Positions 10,210 to 18,322 of a stretch of DNA of 64,000 nucleotides are shown piece by piece. The stretch comes from CAVWCW01 sp963753615. GTDB lineage: Bacteria > Pseudomonadota > Gammaproteobacteria > Chromatiales > Chromatiaceae. The stretch spans positions 26,766 through 90,765 of the forward strand of contig CAVWCW010000024.1 in assembly GCA_963753615.1 (NCBI GenBank), given 5' to 3'. The notes below the pieces were generated by a model. That model saw nothing but the letters and a program-made list of their open reading frames with translations. It searched no databases and was not told the DNA's origin. Both the position numbers and the translations under genes were made by a program. Within the stretch, counting starts at the first letter, position 1. Each line of letters starts with the position of its first letter.

Positions 10210-11348
10210 GACGCCACGCGTTCGAACATGCCCGGTTCCCCTCGGCGCCTACACCAGCGCCCATTTCCCGACTCGTTTGCGCCGCATTGCTGTTGCTACT
10301 GGCGGGCTGTAACGGCCAGGAGCCAGCCTACACCACCCGGTTCCTTGCCTTCGGCACCCAGATCGACCTCACGCTGATTGGCGTCGACCGGGCCAAATTC
10401 GATCGCATCAGCGGCGCCATCGAGGCTGACTTCGCAAGCATGCACGCGGCCTGGCACACCTGGCAGCCCGGTCCATTGGGGCGGGTCAATCGACTGTTGC
10501 CGACAGGCGAGCCGTTTTCGCTGCCGCCATCCATATACCCGCTTATCGTAAAGGGCAAGGTACTCTCGGCCCAGAGCGGTAACCTTTTCAACCCCGCCAT
10601 CGGCTCGTTGATAACACTCTGGGGTTTCCACCGCGACGACCCCAGCCGCAGCCAGCCGCCGAGCGCCGACCAGATCGATCGCCTGGTGGCGGCGGCCCCC
10701 CGCATGTCCGACCTGATCCTGGATGGCATCCTCCTGCACTCAACCAACCCCGCGGTTCAGTTGGACTTCGGCGCCTTCGGCAAGGGCTACGGTGTGGACC
10801 TCGCGGTCGGCCACCTGCGCGATCTAGGGGTCAAAAACGCCATCGTCAACGCCGGCGGCGACCTGCGCGCCATCGGCTCGCGCGCCGGCCACCCCTGGCG
10901 GGTAGCAATCCGCCGCCCAAGCGGCGGCGGGGTGTTCGCGACGATTGACATACAGGGCGACGAGAGCGTATTCACCTCCGGCGACTACGAGCGCAACTTC
11001 GTATTCGAAGGCCGCACCTATCATCACATCATCGACCCCCGAACCGGGCGCCCTGCGCGCGGCACGCGGGCGGTCACCGTGGTGCATACAGACGCCATTA
11101 CCGCCGATGCGGCGGCTACCGCCCTTTTCATCGCCGGTCCCGAAGGCTGGGAGGAAGTGGCGAAAGCGATGGGCATCGGTTACGTGCTCCTTCTCGACAG
11201 TGCCGGCGTGCTGCACATGAACCCGGCCATGGCCCAGCGCATCAAGCTCTTGGACGCGGGCGTGGAAACCCGCATCAGCGCCCCTCTGCACCAAGACCGA
11301 CTGGCGCCGCAGACCGAGGGCTCGGACCCGACCCGCCCCGGGACCTGA
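10206..11348 (+). CDS. apbE: FAD:protein FMN transferase, ApbE family lipoprotein
   Basis: This 380-residue lipoprotein has a lipobox LLAGC with the modified cysteine at residue 35. ApbE enzymes transfer FMN from FAD onto a threonine of target proteins such as NqrB/C and RnfD/G at the periplasmic face. Family motifs are present: LDFGAFGKGYGVDLA, NAGGD, the metal and substrate loop HHIIDPRTGRPA, and a late segment with ITADAAATALF. I place the start at the ATG that overlaps the gshB stop (ATGA), which gives a normal signal peptide; an ATG 24 bases upstream is less likely. In Pseudomonas gshB is followed directly by a tonB-like gene, so this gene is an addition to the cluster. No target gene is visible nearby. 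Confidence 0.9.
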   Translation: MRRHAFEHARFPSAPTPAPISRLVCAALLLLLAGCNGQEPAYTTRFLAFGTQIDLTLIGVDRAKFDRISGAIEADFASMHAAWHTWQPGPLGRVNRLLPTGEPFSLPPSIYPLIVKGKVLSAQSGNLFNPAIGSLITLWGFHRDDPSRSQPPSADQIDRLVAAAPRMSDLILDGILLHSTNPAVQLDFGAFGKGYGVDLAVGHLRDLGVKNAIVNAGGDLRAIGSRAGHPWRVAIRRPSGGGVFATIDIQGDESVFTSGDYERNFVFEGRTYHHIIDPRTGRPARGTRAVTVVHTDAITADAAATALFIAGPEGWEEVAKAMGIGYVLLLDSAGVLHMNPAMAQRIKLLDAGVETRISAPLHQDRLAPQTEGSDPTRPGT

Positions 11349-12254
11349 GTGGGCCCGTCCATGCCCAAGGCTTGGAACCTCCGCAACCGCCCCCGGTTCG
11401 TCCTTGCTCTGGTCCTGGCCACGGCACTGCATCTCCTCCTGGTGTTTGGCTTCAGCTTCGAACTCGAATTGGCTAAACCATCGCGCATCCAGCGTAACCT
11501 GGAAATCATGGTGGTGCGCCAGGCGCGCCCGACCGCGCCCGAAGAAGAACCCGACTTCCTGGCTCAAACCAGCCAACAGGGCGGTGGCAGCGGGGACGAG
11601 CAACCGCGACCCACCCGCCCAGACATCGCCAGCGCCGAGGCTGTGCGCGAACCGGAGCCGGTGCCGGCGGAGTCGCCGCCGCCCGCACCCCCCGACCCCC
11701 CGCCGCCGGCCCCGCGCGTAATCAGCGCCGAGCGTTTGCAGCCGAAGCCGGCCCCGCAGGCAGCGCCGAAGCCGCCCCCCGAGCCGGTTCGGCGCGAGCT
11801 GCCGAGCGTCTCCGAACTGCTGGCCAGCCGCCGCCAGGAAGCCGACCGCATCACCGCCGAGTTGGCGCGTAAGGCCAAACTCCACGCCAAGCGACCCCGG
11901 CGCAAACACATCAGTGCCAGCACCCAGGAATACAAGTACGCTGCCTACCTGGACGCCTGGCGCCGCAAGGTTGAGCGCATCGGAAACCTCAACTACCCGC
12001 AGGAGGCCAAGCAGCGAAACCTCTACGGCAGTCTGGTGTTGATGGTGTCATTGCGCGCCGACGGCAGTGTCGAGCGGGTCCGACTGCTGCGCTCGTCCGG
12101 CCACCAGTTGCTGGACGACGCGGCAATTCGCATCGTCCGCCTGGCGGCCCCCTACGCCCCGTTTCCGGCGGAAATTCGGCACGAGACCGACGTGCTCGAG
12201 ATCACCCGCACCTGGCAGTTTTTGAACAGCAACCAGCTATTCTCCAGCGACTGA
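11349..12254 (+). CDS. tonB: TonB-like energy transducer
   Basis: This 301-residue protein begins right after the apbE stop at a GTG; an ATG at 11361 is an alternative. It has one N-terminal membrane anchor (about 16-36), a long proline-rich periplasmic linker (about 60-150) and a C-terminal TonB domain (about 205-300). The latter reads NYPQEAKQRNLYGSLVLMVS, followed by a late 'DGSVERVRLLRSSGH' segment. It should pass proton-motive energy from an ExbB/ExbD complex to outer-membrane receptors. A tonB-family gene lies at the same place beside gshB in Pseudomonas, where it has been linked to twitching. No exbB or exbD is seen. Confidence 0.88.
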   Translation: MGPSMPKAWNLRNRPRFVLALVLATALHLLLVFGFSFELELAKPSRIQRNLEIMVVRQARPTAPEEEPDFLAQTSQQGGGSGDEQPRPTRPDIASAEAVREPEPVPAESPPPAPPDPPPPAPRVISAERLQPKPAPQAAPKPPPEPVRRELPSVSELLASRRQEADRITAELARKAKLHAKRPRRKHISASTQEYKYAAYLDAWRRKVERIGNLNYPQEAKQRNLYGSLVLMVSLRADGSVERVRLLRSSGHQLLDDAAIRIVRLAAPYAPFPAEIRHETDVLEITRTWQFLNSNQLFSSD

Positions 12255-12320
12255 GCCCGGTCGACTGCGCGCCGGTGCAGGCACTTGCGGCCGGCGCTCG
12301 ATCGCCGGATACTAACGGCC

Positions 12321-12884
12321 ATGAGCAGCTCGGCCAATCTTACCGACCATTTCCTGATCGCCATGCCGGGTCTGATGGACCCGAACTTCTACCACACCGT
12401 CACCTATATCTGCGAGCACGGGGACGACGGCGCCATGGGCATCGTGGTAAACCGCCCCATGAACATCCAACTCGGAGAAATCCTGGCACAGATGCAGATC
12501 CCCTGCAGCGCGCCCGAGCCGATGCAGCAGCCGATCTATATTGGCGGTCCAGTGGCCATGGAGCGGGGCTTCGTGCTGCACGCCACGGGTCCACACTGGG
12601 GCTCGACTCTGGAGATCACGCCGCAGATCAGCATCACCACCTCGCAGGACATCCTGGAGTCGATTGCAGCGGGGCAGGGCCCCGAAGAACAACTGATCGC
12701 CCTCGGCTACGCGGGCTGGGGCGGCGGCCAACTGGAGCGAGAGCTGAGCGAGAACGCCTGGCTCAGCGGCCCGGCCGACCGCGACATCATTTTCCGTCTG
12801 CCGGTGGATCGGCGCTGGCACGCGGCGGCACGACTGTTGGGGGTGGACCTGGATAATCTGTCCAATGAGGCCGGACATGCCTGA
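12321..12884 (+). CDS. yqgE: YqgE/AlgH family protein
   Basis: This 187-residue protein matches the YqgE (AlgH) family, whose molecular role is unsettled. Conserved stretches are LTDHFLIAMPGLMDPNFYHT, HGDDGAMGIVVNRP and GYAGWGGGQLERE. I start at the ATG at 12321, giving the family-typical MSSSANLTDHF; a start 36 bases upstream adds an unconserved leader. It lies just before ruvX, as it does in most gammaproteobacteria. Confidence 0.95.
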   Translation: MSSSANLTDHFLIAMPGLMDPNFYHTVTYICEHGDDGAMGIVVNRPMNIQLGEILAQMQIPCSAPEPMQQPIYIGGPVAMERGFVLHATGPHWGSTLEITPQISITTSQDILESIAAGQGPEEQLIALGYAGWGGGQLERELSENAWLSGPADRDIIFRLPVDRRWHAAARLLGVDLDNLSNEAGHA

Positions 12885-12898
12885 GCCGGCACCGAGGC

Positions 12899-13300
12899 AT
12901 GAGCACCCTGCTCGGCTTCGACTACGGGCCGCGTAAGATCGGCATCGCGGTGGGCCAGACCCTGACCGCCAGCGCATCGCCTCTGACCACGTTACGGGCA
13001 GTGCGCGAGCGTCCAGACTGGGAGGCCATCGGCAAGCTGATTCAACACTGGCAGCCAGATGCCCTGGTGGTGGGCCTGCCCCTCAACATGGACGACAGCG
13101 AGGCCGAGGTAGCCCCCGCCGCGAGACGCTTCGCGCGCCAGCTCGAAGGGCGCTTTCGGCTGCCGGTGCACCTGGCAGATGAGCGGCTGACGTCGCGCGA
13201 AGCCAAGAACCGCTGGGGCAAGCGAGTGCGCCGAATCGAAGAACTCGACGCTTTCGCCGCCAAACTGATATTGGAAACATGGCTCGATGACCATCAATAA
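12899..13300 (+). CDS. ruvX: RuvX/YqgF, Holliday junction resolvase-like / pre-16S rRNA nuclease
   Basis: This 133-residue RNase H-fold protein has the family motif LGFDYGPRKIGIAVGQ with the first catalytic aspartate at about residue 8. It also has LVVGLPLNMDD, the motif ADERLTSREA, and a C-terminal DAFAAKLILETWL with the last aspartate. YqgF is essential in E. coli and takes part in 16S rRNA 5'-end maturation. It overlaps pyrR by 14 bases, which implies joint translation. Confidence 0.95.
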   Translation: MSTLLGFDYGPRKIGIAVGQTLTASASPLTTLRAVRERPDWEAIGKLIQHWQPDALVVGLPLNMDDSEAEVAPAARRFARQLEGRFRLPVHLADERLTSREAKNRWGKRVRRIEELDAFAAKLILETWLDDHQ

Positions 13301-13844
13301 ACCCTTTCTCGACGCCGCCGAGACCGAGCGCCTGATTCAGCATCTGGCCCAGGACCTGCGCCAACGCCTGGATGTCCGCGCCATCGAACGGCCACTGATG
13401 ATCGGCATCCACACCGGCGGCGTCTGGCTGGCCGAGAGGCTGCACCGTTTGTTGGAAATCCGAGACCCCCTGGGCACCCTGGACATCTCTTTCTACCGCG
13501 ACGACTTCACCCGCATCGGCGTCAACCCCCAGGTCCGGCCCTCCACTCTTCCGGTGCCAGTGGACGACCGCCACATTCTGCTGGTCGACGACGTACTGGA
13601 AACCGGGCGCACCATCCGCGCCGCCCTGAACGAGATCTTCGACTACGGGCGCCCGGCCTCGGTACAGCTGATCACCCTGATCGCCAAGGGCGGCCGCGAG
13701 TTGCCGATCCAGCCCGACCTGGCGGGCCTTCGCCCCCAGTTGCCGGCGGACGGGCACATCACCCTGACCGGCCCCGAACCGCTGACCCTGATCCTCGGCG
13801 AGGGCTCCAACCGCAGCTCGCGCCAACAGCAGGGAGCAGGCTGA
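13287..13844 (+). CDS. pyrR: PyrR, bifunctional pyr operon regulator / uracil phosphoribosyltransferase
   Basis: This 185-residue type I phosphoribosyltransferase has the PRPP-binding motif ILLVDDVLETGRTIRAAL (about 97-114) and the PyrR-typical segment LDISFYRDDFTRIG. In Gram-positive bacteria PyrR binds pyr mRNA and controls attenuation. In Pseudomonas the gene sits, as here, directly before pyrB, and its regulatory role there is less clear. I see no obvious PyrR RNA-binding stem-loop before pyrB, since only four bases separate the two genes. Confidence 0.93.
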   Translation: MTINKPFLDAAETERLIQHLAQDLRQRLDVRAIERPLMIGIHTGGVWLAERLHRLLEIRDPLGTLDISFYRDDFTRIGVNPQVRPSTLPVPVDDRHILLVDDVLETGRTIRAALNEIFDYGRPASVQLITLIAKGGRELPIQPDLAGLRPQLPADGHITLTGPEPLTLILGEGSNRSSRQQQGAG

Positions 13845-13848
13845 TCCC

Positions 13849-14835
13849 GTGGGCAAGGCGACCCCCAACCGCGAGATTCAGCTCGACGCCCAGGGCCGGC
13901 TGCGGCACTTTCTGTCCATCGACGGCCTCGGTCGGGAGCTGTTGACCGAGATCCTGGACCAGTCCGAGGGCTTCGCCGGCGTCTCGGCGCAGACGGTAAA
14001 AAAGGTCCCCCTGTGCCGGGGCAAGATCATCACCAACCTGTTCTTCGAAAACAGCACCCGCACCCGCACCACCTTCGAGCTGGCCGCAAAGCGGCTGTCG
14101 GCGGACGTGCTGACCCTGAACATCGGCGCCTCCTCGACCGCCAAGGGCGAGAGCCTTCTCGACACCCTGCGCAACCTGGAAGCCATGCACTGCGACATGT
14201 TCGTGGTGCGCCATGCAGACAGCGGTGCCGCCCACTTCATCGCTCAACACGCGGCGCCCCACATCAGCGTGGTCAATGCCGGGGACGGCCGCCATGCCCA
14301 CCCCACCCAGGCGATGCTCGACATGTTCACGATTCGCCGCCACAAGGGCGACTTCACGCAGCTTCGGGTGGCCATTGTCGGCGACATTCTGCATTCGCGG
14401 GTGGCGCGCTCCCAAATCCTGGCCCTGAGCGTCCTGGGAGTGCCGGAGATACGGGTCATCGCGCCCCGCACCCTACTGCCGTCGGCGGTGGGATCCCTCG
14501 GGGTCCACGTCTTCCACGACCTGGCTGAAGGCATCCGCGACGTCGACGTGGTGATCATGCTGCGCCTGCAACGCGAGCGTATGCGCGGCGCCATGCTGCC
14601 GAGCGCGCACGAGTACTTCCAACTATATGGACTCACCGAAGAGCGCCTGCAGGTGGCCAAGGACGACGCCATCGTGATGCACCCGGGACCAATCAATCGC
14701 GGCGTAGAGATGGACTCCCAGGTAGCCGACGGCCCGCGTTCCGTCATCCTGCAGCAGGTGAGCCATGGCATCGCCGTGCGCATGGCGGTAATGTCCATGT
14801 GCCTGGGCACTCAAAGCGCACGGATACAGGGTTGA
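13849..14835 (+). CDS. pyrB: Aspartate carbamoyltransferase catalytic subunit
   Basis: This 328-residue enzyme makes N-carbamoyl-aspartate in pyrimidine synthesis. The carbamoyl phosphate loop FFENSTRTRTTFE lies at about 65-77, followed by GHRHAHPTQ-type residues (GDGRHAHPTQAMLD) and the C-terminal HPGPINRGVEMDSQVA. It starts at GTG four bases after pyrR. The length and lack of a PyrI subunit nearby fit the Pseudomonas-type ATCase, which forms a dodecamer with an inactive dihydroorotase-like partner. That partner is the next gene here. Confidence 0.96.
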   Translation: MGKATPNREIQLDAQGRLRHFLSIDGLGRELLTEILDQSEGFAGVSAQTVKKVPLCRGKIITNLFFENSTRTRTTFELAAKRLSADVLTLNIGASSTAKGESLLDTLRNLEAMHCDMFVVRHADSGAAHFIAQHAAPHISVVNAGDGRHAHPTQAMLDMFTIRRHKGDFTQLRVAIVGDILHSRVARSQILALSVLGVPEIRVIAPRTLLPSAVGSLGVHVFHDLAEGIRDVDVVIMLRLQRERMRGAMLPSAHEYFQLYGLTEERLQVAKDDAIVMHPGPINRGVEMDSQVADGPRSVILQQVSHGIAVRMAVMSMCLGTQSARIQG

Positions 14836-14840
14836 CTGCC

Positions 14841-16127
14841 ATGTCAAACGCACCCGACGTCAGCATCCGCAACGGCCGCCTGATCGATCCCGCCAACGGC
14901 CTCGACCAGGTCTCCGACCTGCACCTGCGTGGTGGCCGGGTGCTGGCTATCGGCACTCCGCCGGCGGAGTTCACCGCCGACCTGGAGATCGACGCTCGCG
15001 GCCAGATCGTCTGCCCTGGTCTGATTGACCTCAGCGCCCACCTACGGGAGCCCGGCCACGAGCACAAAGCCACCATCAGCAGCGAGACCGCGGCAGCAGC
15101 CAGCGCAGGCATTACCAGCTTGTGCTGCCCGCCAGACACCGAGCCGGTGAACGACACCCCGGCGGTGACCGAACTGATTCGCCACAAAGCGAAGCTCAGC
15201 GGCAAGGCCCGAGTACTGCCCCTGGGGGCCATGACCGCCGGGCTGGACGGCGAGCAATTAAGCGAGATGGCGGCCTTGAAACGGGCCGGCTGCGTCGCCG
15301 TCAGCAACGGCCTGCGCCCGATCGCCAACACCCTGGTGCTGCGCCGGGCCCTGGAATATGCAGCCACCTTCGGCCTCACCTCGTTCCTGTCGCCGGAAGA
15401 CCCGCAGCTGCGCGACCACGGCTGCGCCCATGAGGGCCGGACGGCCGCCCGCCTGGGCCTGCCGGGAATCCCGGTGGCGGCAGAGACGGTCGCGGTGGCC
15501 CGCGACCTGGCCTTGGCCGAGCAGACCGGAGCCCGAATCCATTTTCGCGGTCTGTCCGCAGCCCAGTCGGTGCGTATGATCCAGCACATAGACTGCCACC
15601 CGGAGCTTGTCTCCGCAGATGTCAGCGCGCACCAACTGCATCTGTGCGAGATCGACCTCGCGGACTTTGACAGCCAGTGCCACGTGATCCCGCCGTTGCG
15701 CTCCCCGGGTGATCGCGATGCCCTGCGTCAAGCGGTGGCCGACGGCACCATTGGCGCCATCTGCTCGGACCACCAGCCCCACGAACCAGACGCCAAGGCC
15801 GCGCCCTTCCCGAGCACCGCTCCCGGCATCTCCGGCCTCGAGACGCTGCTGCCACTGACCCTGAAACTGGTGGCCGAGGGGGTGCTCGAACTGCCCCATG
15901 CCCTGTCCCTCCTGACCAGCGGCCCGGCCCGTATCCTCGGACTTCCGCTGGGAAGCCTGGAGCCCGGCGCAGTAGCGGACGTCTGCGTTTTCGATCCGCA
16001 CGCTCACTGGGTGCCCGGCATCGATACGCTGGTCAGCCGCGGCCACAACAGCCCCTTCCTCGGCTGGGAACTTAGCGGCCGTGTCACCCACACCCTGCTT
16101 CAGGGCCGACTGGTATTTCGCCGATGA
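14841..16127 (+). CDS. pyrX: PyrC', dihydroorotase-like protein, probably non-catalytic
   Basis: This 428-residue member of the amidohydrolase superfamily follows pyrB by five bases. The first metal motif, normally DxHxHxR, reads DLSAHLRE, so the first zinc histidine is serine 65. The later histidine usually found in an H-[IV]-S-T motif is also missing (HFRGLSAAQS). The last motif CSDHQPHEP is kept. These losses match the inactive PyrC' of Pseudomonas, which serves as a structural partner of ATCase. A true dihydroorotase must then be encoded elsewhere. The ATG at 14841 is chosen because it gives the family N-terminus; it overlaps pyrK by four bases at its end. Confidence 0.9.
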   Translation: MSNAPDVSIRNGRLIDPANGLDQVSDLHLRGGRVLAIGTPPAEFTADLEIDARGQIVCPGLIDLSAHLREPGHEHKATISSETAAAASAGITSLCCPPDTEPVNDTPAVTELIRHKAKLSGKARVLPLGAMTAGLDGEQLSEMAALKRAGCVAVSNGLRPIANTLVLRRALEYAATFGLTSFLSPEDPQLRDHGCAHEGRTAARLGLPGIPVAAETVAVARDLALAEQTGARIHFRGLSAAQSVRMIQHIDCHPELVSADVSAHQLHLCEIDLADFDSQCHVIPPLRSPGDRDALRQAVADGTIGAICSDHQPHEPDAKAAPFPSTAPGISGLETLLPLTLKLVAEGVLELPHALSLLTSGPARILGLPLGSLEPGAVADVCVFDPHAHWVPGIDTLVSRGHNSPFLGWELSGRVTHTLLQGRLVFRR

Positions 16128-17011
16128 CGGTAAACCACCCGAGCCATCGCAACAGTATCTTCCTGGAATCCGCCGAGGTCCTGAGCCACGAGGCTTTTGC
16201 CGGCCAGCAGTACGTGCTGCGGCTGCAAGCTCCGGAATGTGCTCGCGCCGCCCGGCCGGGCAGCTTCGCCCACCTGCAATGCGACCCACAGCTGCCGATG
16301 CGGCGACCAATCTCGATTATGCGTACCGACGCCGAGCAGGGCTGGGTGGAGTTCCTCTACAAAGCGGTGGGCCAGGGCACCGCGTTGCTGGCACGCCAGC
16401 CGGCGGGTGCGCGCATCAGCCTGCTCGGGCCCATCGGCAACCCGTTTCAGTTGCATCCGGAGCGCCGTCTACCGCTGCTGATCGGCGGCGGCGTGGGCAT
16501 GCCGCCCATGGTGTTCCTGGCCGACGACCTGCGCTGTCAACCGGACTTCGAGCCCTGGGTGATCCTGGGCTCGGAGGCGCCCTTCCCGTTCGCTCCGCGC
16601 CCGTCTCAGATCATGGTGGGCGGTCTGCCGGAGGGGGTAATCGCCGGAATGCCCCTGTTGGACGACTGGGGGATTGCCAGCCGCCTGGCCAGCCTGGAGG
16701 CTCGCCCCGGCTGCTATCAGGGCTATGTGACCGGCCTGGCCCGGCCTTGGTTGACGCGGCTTGACGCCAAGACCCTGGCCGAGGTCGAGCTATTCGCCTG
16801 CGGGCCACACCCGATGCTGGAGGCGGTCGCCGCCTTGGCCCGAGAATTCGGCCTGCCATGCCAGGTGTCGCTGGAAGAGTTCATGGCCTGCGCGGTGGGC
16901 GGCTGCGCCGGGTGCGTAGTGCAGATACAGACCCCGGAGGGTCCCGCCATGCGCCGGGTCTGCGTCGACGGCCCGGTGTTCGACGCCCACCAGGTGTTCG
17001 CCGCAGATTGA
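16124..17011 (+). CDS. pyrK: PyrK-type dihydroorotate dehydrogenase electron-transfer subunit
   Basis: This 295-residue protein has a ferredoxin-reductase-like FAD domain (RRPISIMR near 65), an NAD-binding domain (IGGGVGMPPMVFLADD), and a C-terminal [2Fe-2S] site. The cluster cysteines are C256, C261, C264 and C280 in the pattern MACAVGGCAGCVV ... RRVCVDGP. In class 1B enzymes PyrK passes electrons from dihydroorotate to NAD through FAD and the cluster. The start overlaps pyrX (ATGA), so it is co-translated with the pyr genes. No PyrD partner is visible. Most gammaproteobacteria use the quinone-linked class 2 PyrD, which needs no PyrK, so the partner here is an open question. Confidence 0.88.
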   Translation: MTVNHPSHRNSIFLESAEVLSHEAFAGQQYVLRLQAPECARAARPGSFAHLQCDPQLPMRRPISIMRTDAEQGWVEFLYKAVGQGTALLARQPAGARISLLGPIGNPFQLHPERRLPLLIGGGVGMPPMVFLADDLRCQPDFEPWVILGSEAPFPFAPRPSQIMVGGLPEGVIAGMPLLDDWGIASRLASLEARPGCYQGYVTGLARPWLTRLDAKTLAEVELFACGPHPMLEAVAALAREFGLPCQVSLEEFMACAVGGCAGCVVQIQTPEGPAMRRVCVDGPVFDAHQVFAAD

Positions 17012-17133
17012 CCGGGCTCGGGCCGGCAGCAGACGGGCAAAATTTTCCGCAAGCGGGGCTAACTGGCCCTTACCGGCGCGACATCGCTGATCCGGCCCCT
17101 CCAATGGCGGGCTCACTCCGAGCCCCGGAACGC

Positions 17134-18258
17134 TCAGTCGTCCCGCAGCAGCTGGATATCCTGGAAGTCGTCGCTGGACAACCGGTCCAACTGGCCGTTT
17201 TCCCCCAGCTTCACCATCAGCCGCACCTCGTTTTCCGAGACCGCGTACCTCAAGGCGTCCTCGTAGGTGATCAGGCCCTTGGTATAGAGCTGATACAGAC
17301 CCTTATCGAAGGTGGTCATGCCGTGCTCGGTGGAACGCTTCATGATGTCGCGTAGGGTGTCGATATCGCCCTTGCGGATATGATCCGCCACCAGCGGCGT
17401 GTTCAAGAGCACCTCGACCACGGGCACCCGGCCGGCGCCGTCGGCCCGGCGCAGCAACTGTTGAGACACCACCGCCCGCAGATTCAGGGATAGATCGAGC
17501 AGCAGCTGATCGCGCCGGTCTTCGGGAAAGAAATTGATGATCCGGTCGAGGGTAGTGGGAGCCGTATTGGCGTGCACGGTGGACAGGCAGAGGTGGCCGG
17601 TCTCGGCAAAGGCGATGGCGTGGTCCATGGTCTCCCGGGTACGGATCTCGCCGACCAGGATCACGTCGGGGGCCTGGCGCAGGGTATTGCGCAGGGCCGT
17701 CTCGTAGGAGTCGGTGTCGACCCCGACCTCGCGTTGGGTGATGATCGCCTTGTCATGCTCATGCACAAACTCGATCGGGTCCTCGATCGAGACGATGTGC
17801 CCGGCCTGCTCGCGGTTGCGGTAGCCGATCATCGCTGCCAGTGAGGTCGACTTGCCGGTGCCGGTGGCACCTGCGAACAGCACCAGGCCGCGCTTGACCA
17901 TGGCCAGTTGCTTGAGTATCTGCGGCAGGTTCAACTCCTCGATGCTGGGGATCTGCGTCTTGATCAGGCGCAACACCATGCCAGGCTCGTCCTTTTGCAC
18001 GAAGGCGCTGACACGAAAGCGACCAATATCCTTGTGCTGCAGCGCGAAGTTGCACTCACGCTCGGCGGCAAATCGCTTCTGCTGTTCATCGTTCATGGCC
18101 GCCGCCACCAGCTTCCGGGTTTCCTGCTCGTCCAGGGCAGGGGCAGTGACCGGATAGATCTGGCCGTCGATCTTGAGACAAGGCGGTTTGTTGACGGTAA
18201 TGAACAGGTCCGAGGCCTGTTTCTTGGCCATCAACAAGAGTAATGCGTTCAGGTCCAC
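17134..18258 (-). CDS. pilU: PilU, accessory pilus retraction ATPase
   Basis: This 374-residue hexameric ATPase belongs to the PilT/PilU family. It has Walker A GATGTGKST, the Asp box and Walker B region VILVGEIRTRETMDHA, and the His box TGHLCLSTVHAN. It is closest to PilU in its start (LMAKKQASDLFI) and its C-terminal EHGMTTFDKGLYQLYTKG. It works with PilT in pilus depolymerisation at the inner membrane. It follows pilT on the minus strand by 64 bases and converges with pyrK. Confidence 0.95.
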   Translation of the reverse strand: MDLNALLLLMAKKQASDLFITVNKPPCLKIDGQIYPVTAPALDEQETRKLVAAAMNDEQQKRFAAERECNFALQHKDIGRFRVSAFVQKDEPGMVLRLIKTQIPSIEELNLPQILKQLAMVKRGLVLFAGATGTGKSTSLAAMIGYRNREQAGHIVSIEDPIEFVHEHDKAIITQREVGVDTDSYETALRNTLRQAPDVILVGEIRTRETMDHAIAFAETGHLCLSTVHANTAPTTLDRIINFFPEDRRDQLLLDLSLNLRAVVSQQLLRRADGAGRVPVVEVLLNTPLVADHIRKGDIDTLRDIMKRSTEHGMTTFDKGLYQLYTKGLITYEDALRYAVSENEVRLMVKLGENGQLDRLSSDDFQDIQLLRDD

Positions 18259-18322
18259 AGCTACCTCCCAAGGGCCGGCGAGGCGGCCCGATTGTGCCGA
18301 GCGGGGCTGGATCGGCCAGCGC

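Noticed and set aside
17012..17128. Matching arms CCGGGCTCGG (17012-17021) and CCGAGCCCCGG (17118-17128) between pyrK and pilU
   Set aside because: The loop of about 95 bases is too long for a terminator, and the arms are GC-rich enough to arise by chance.
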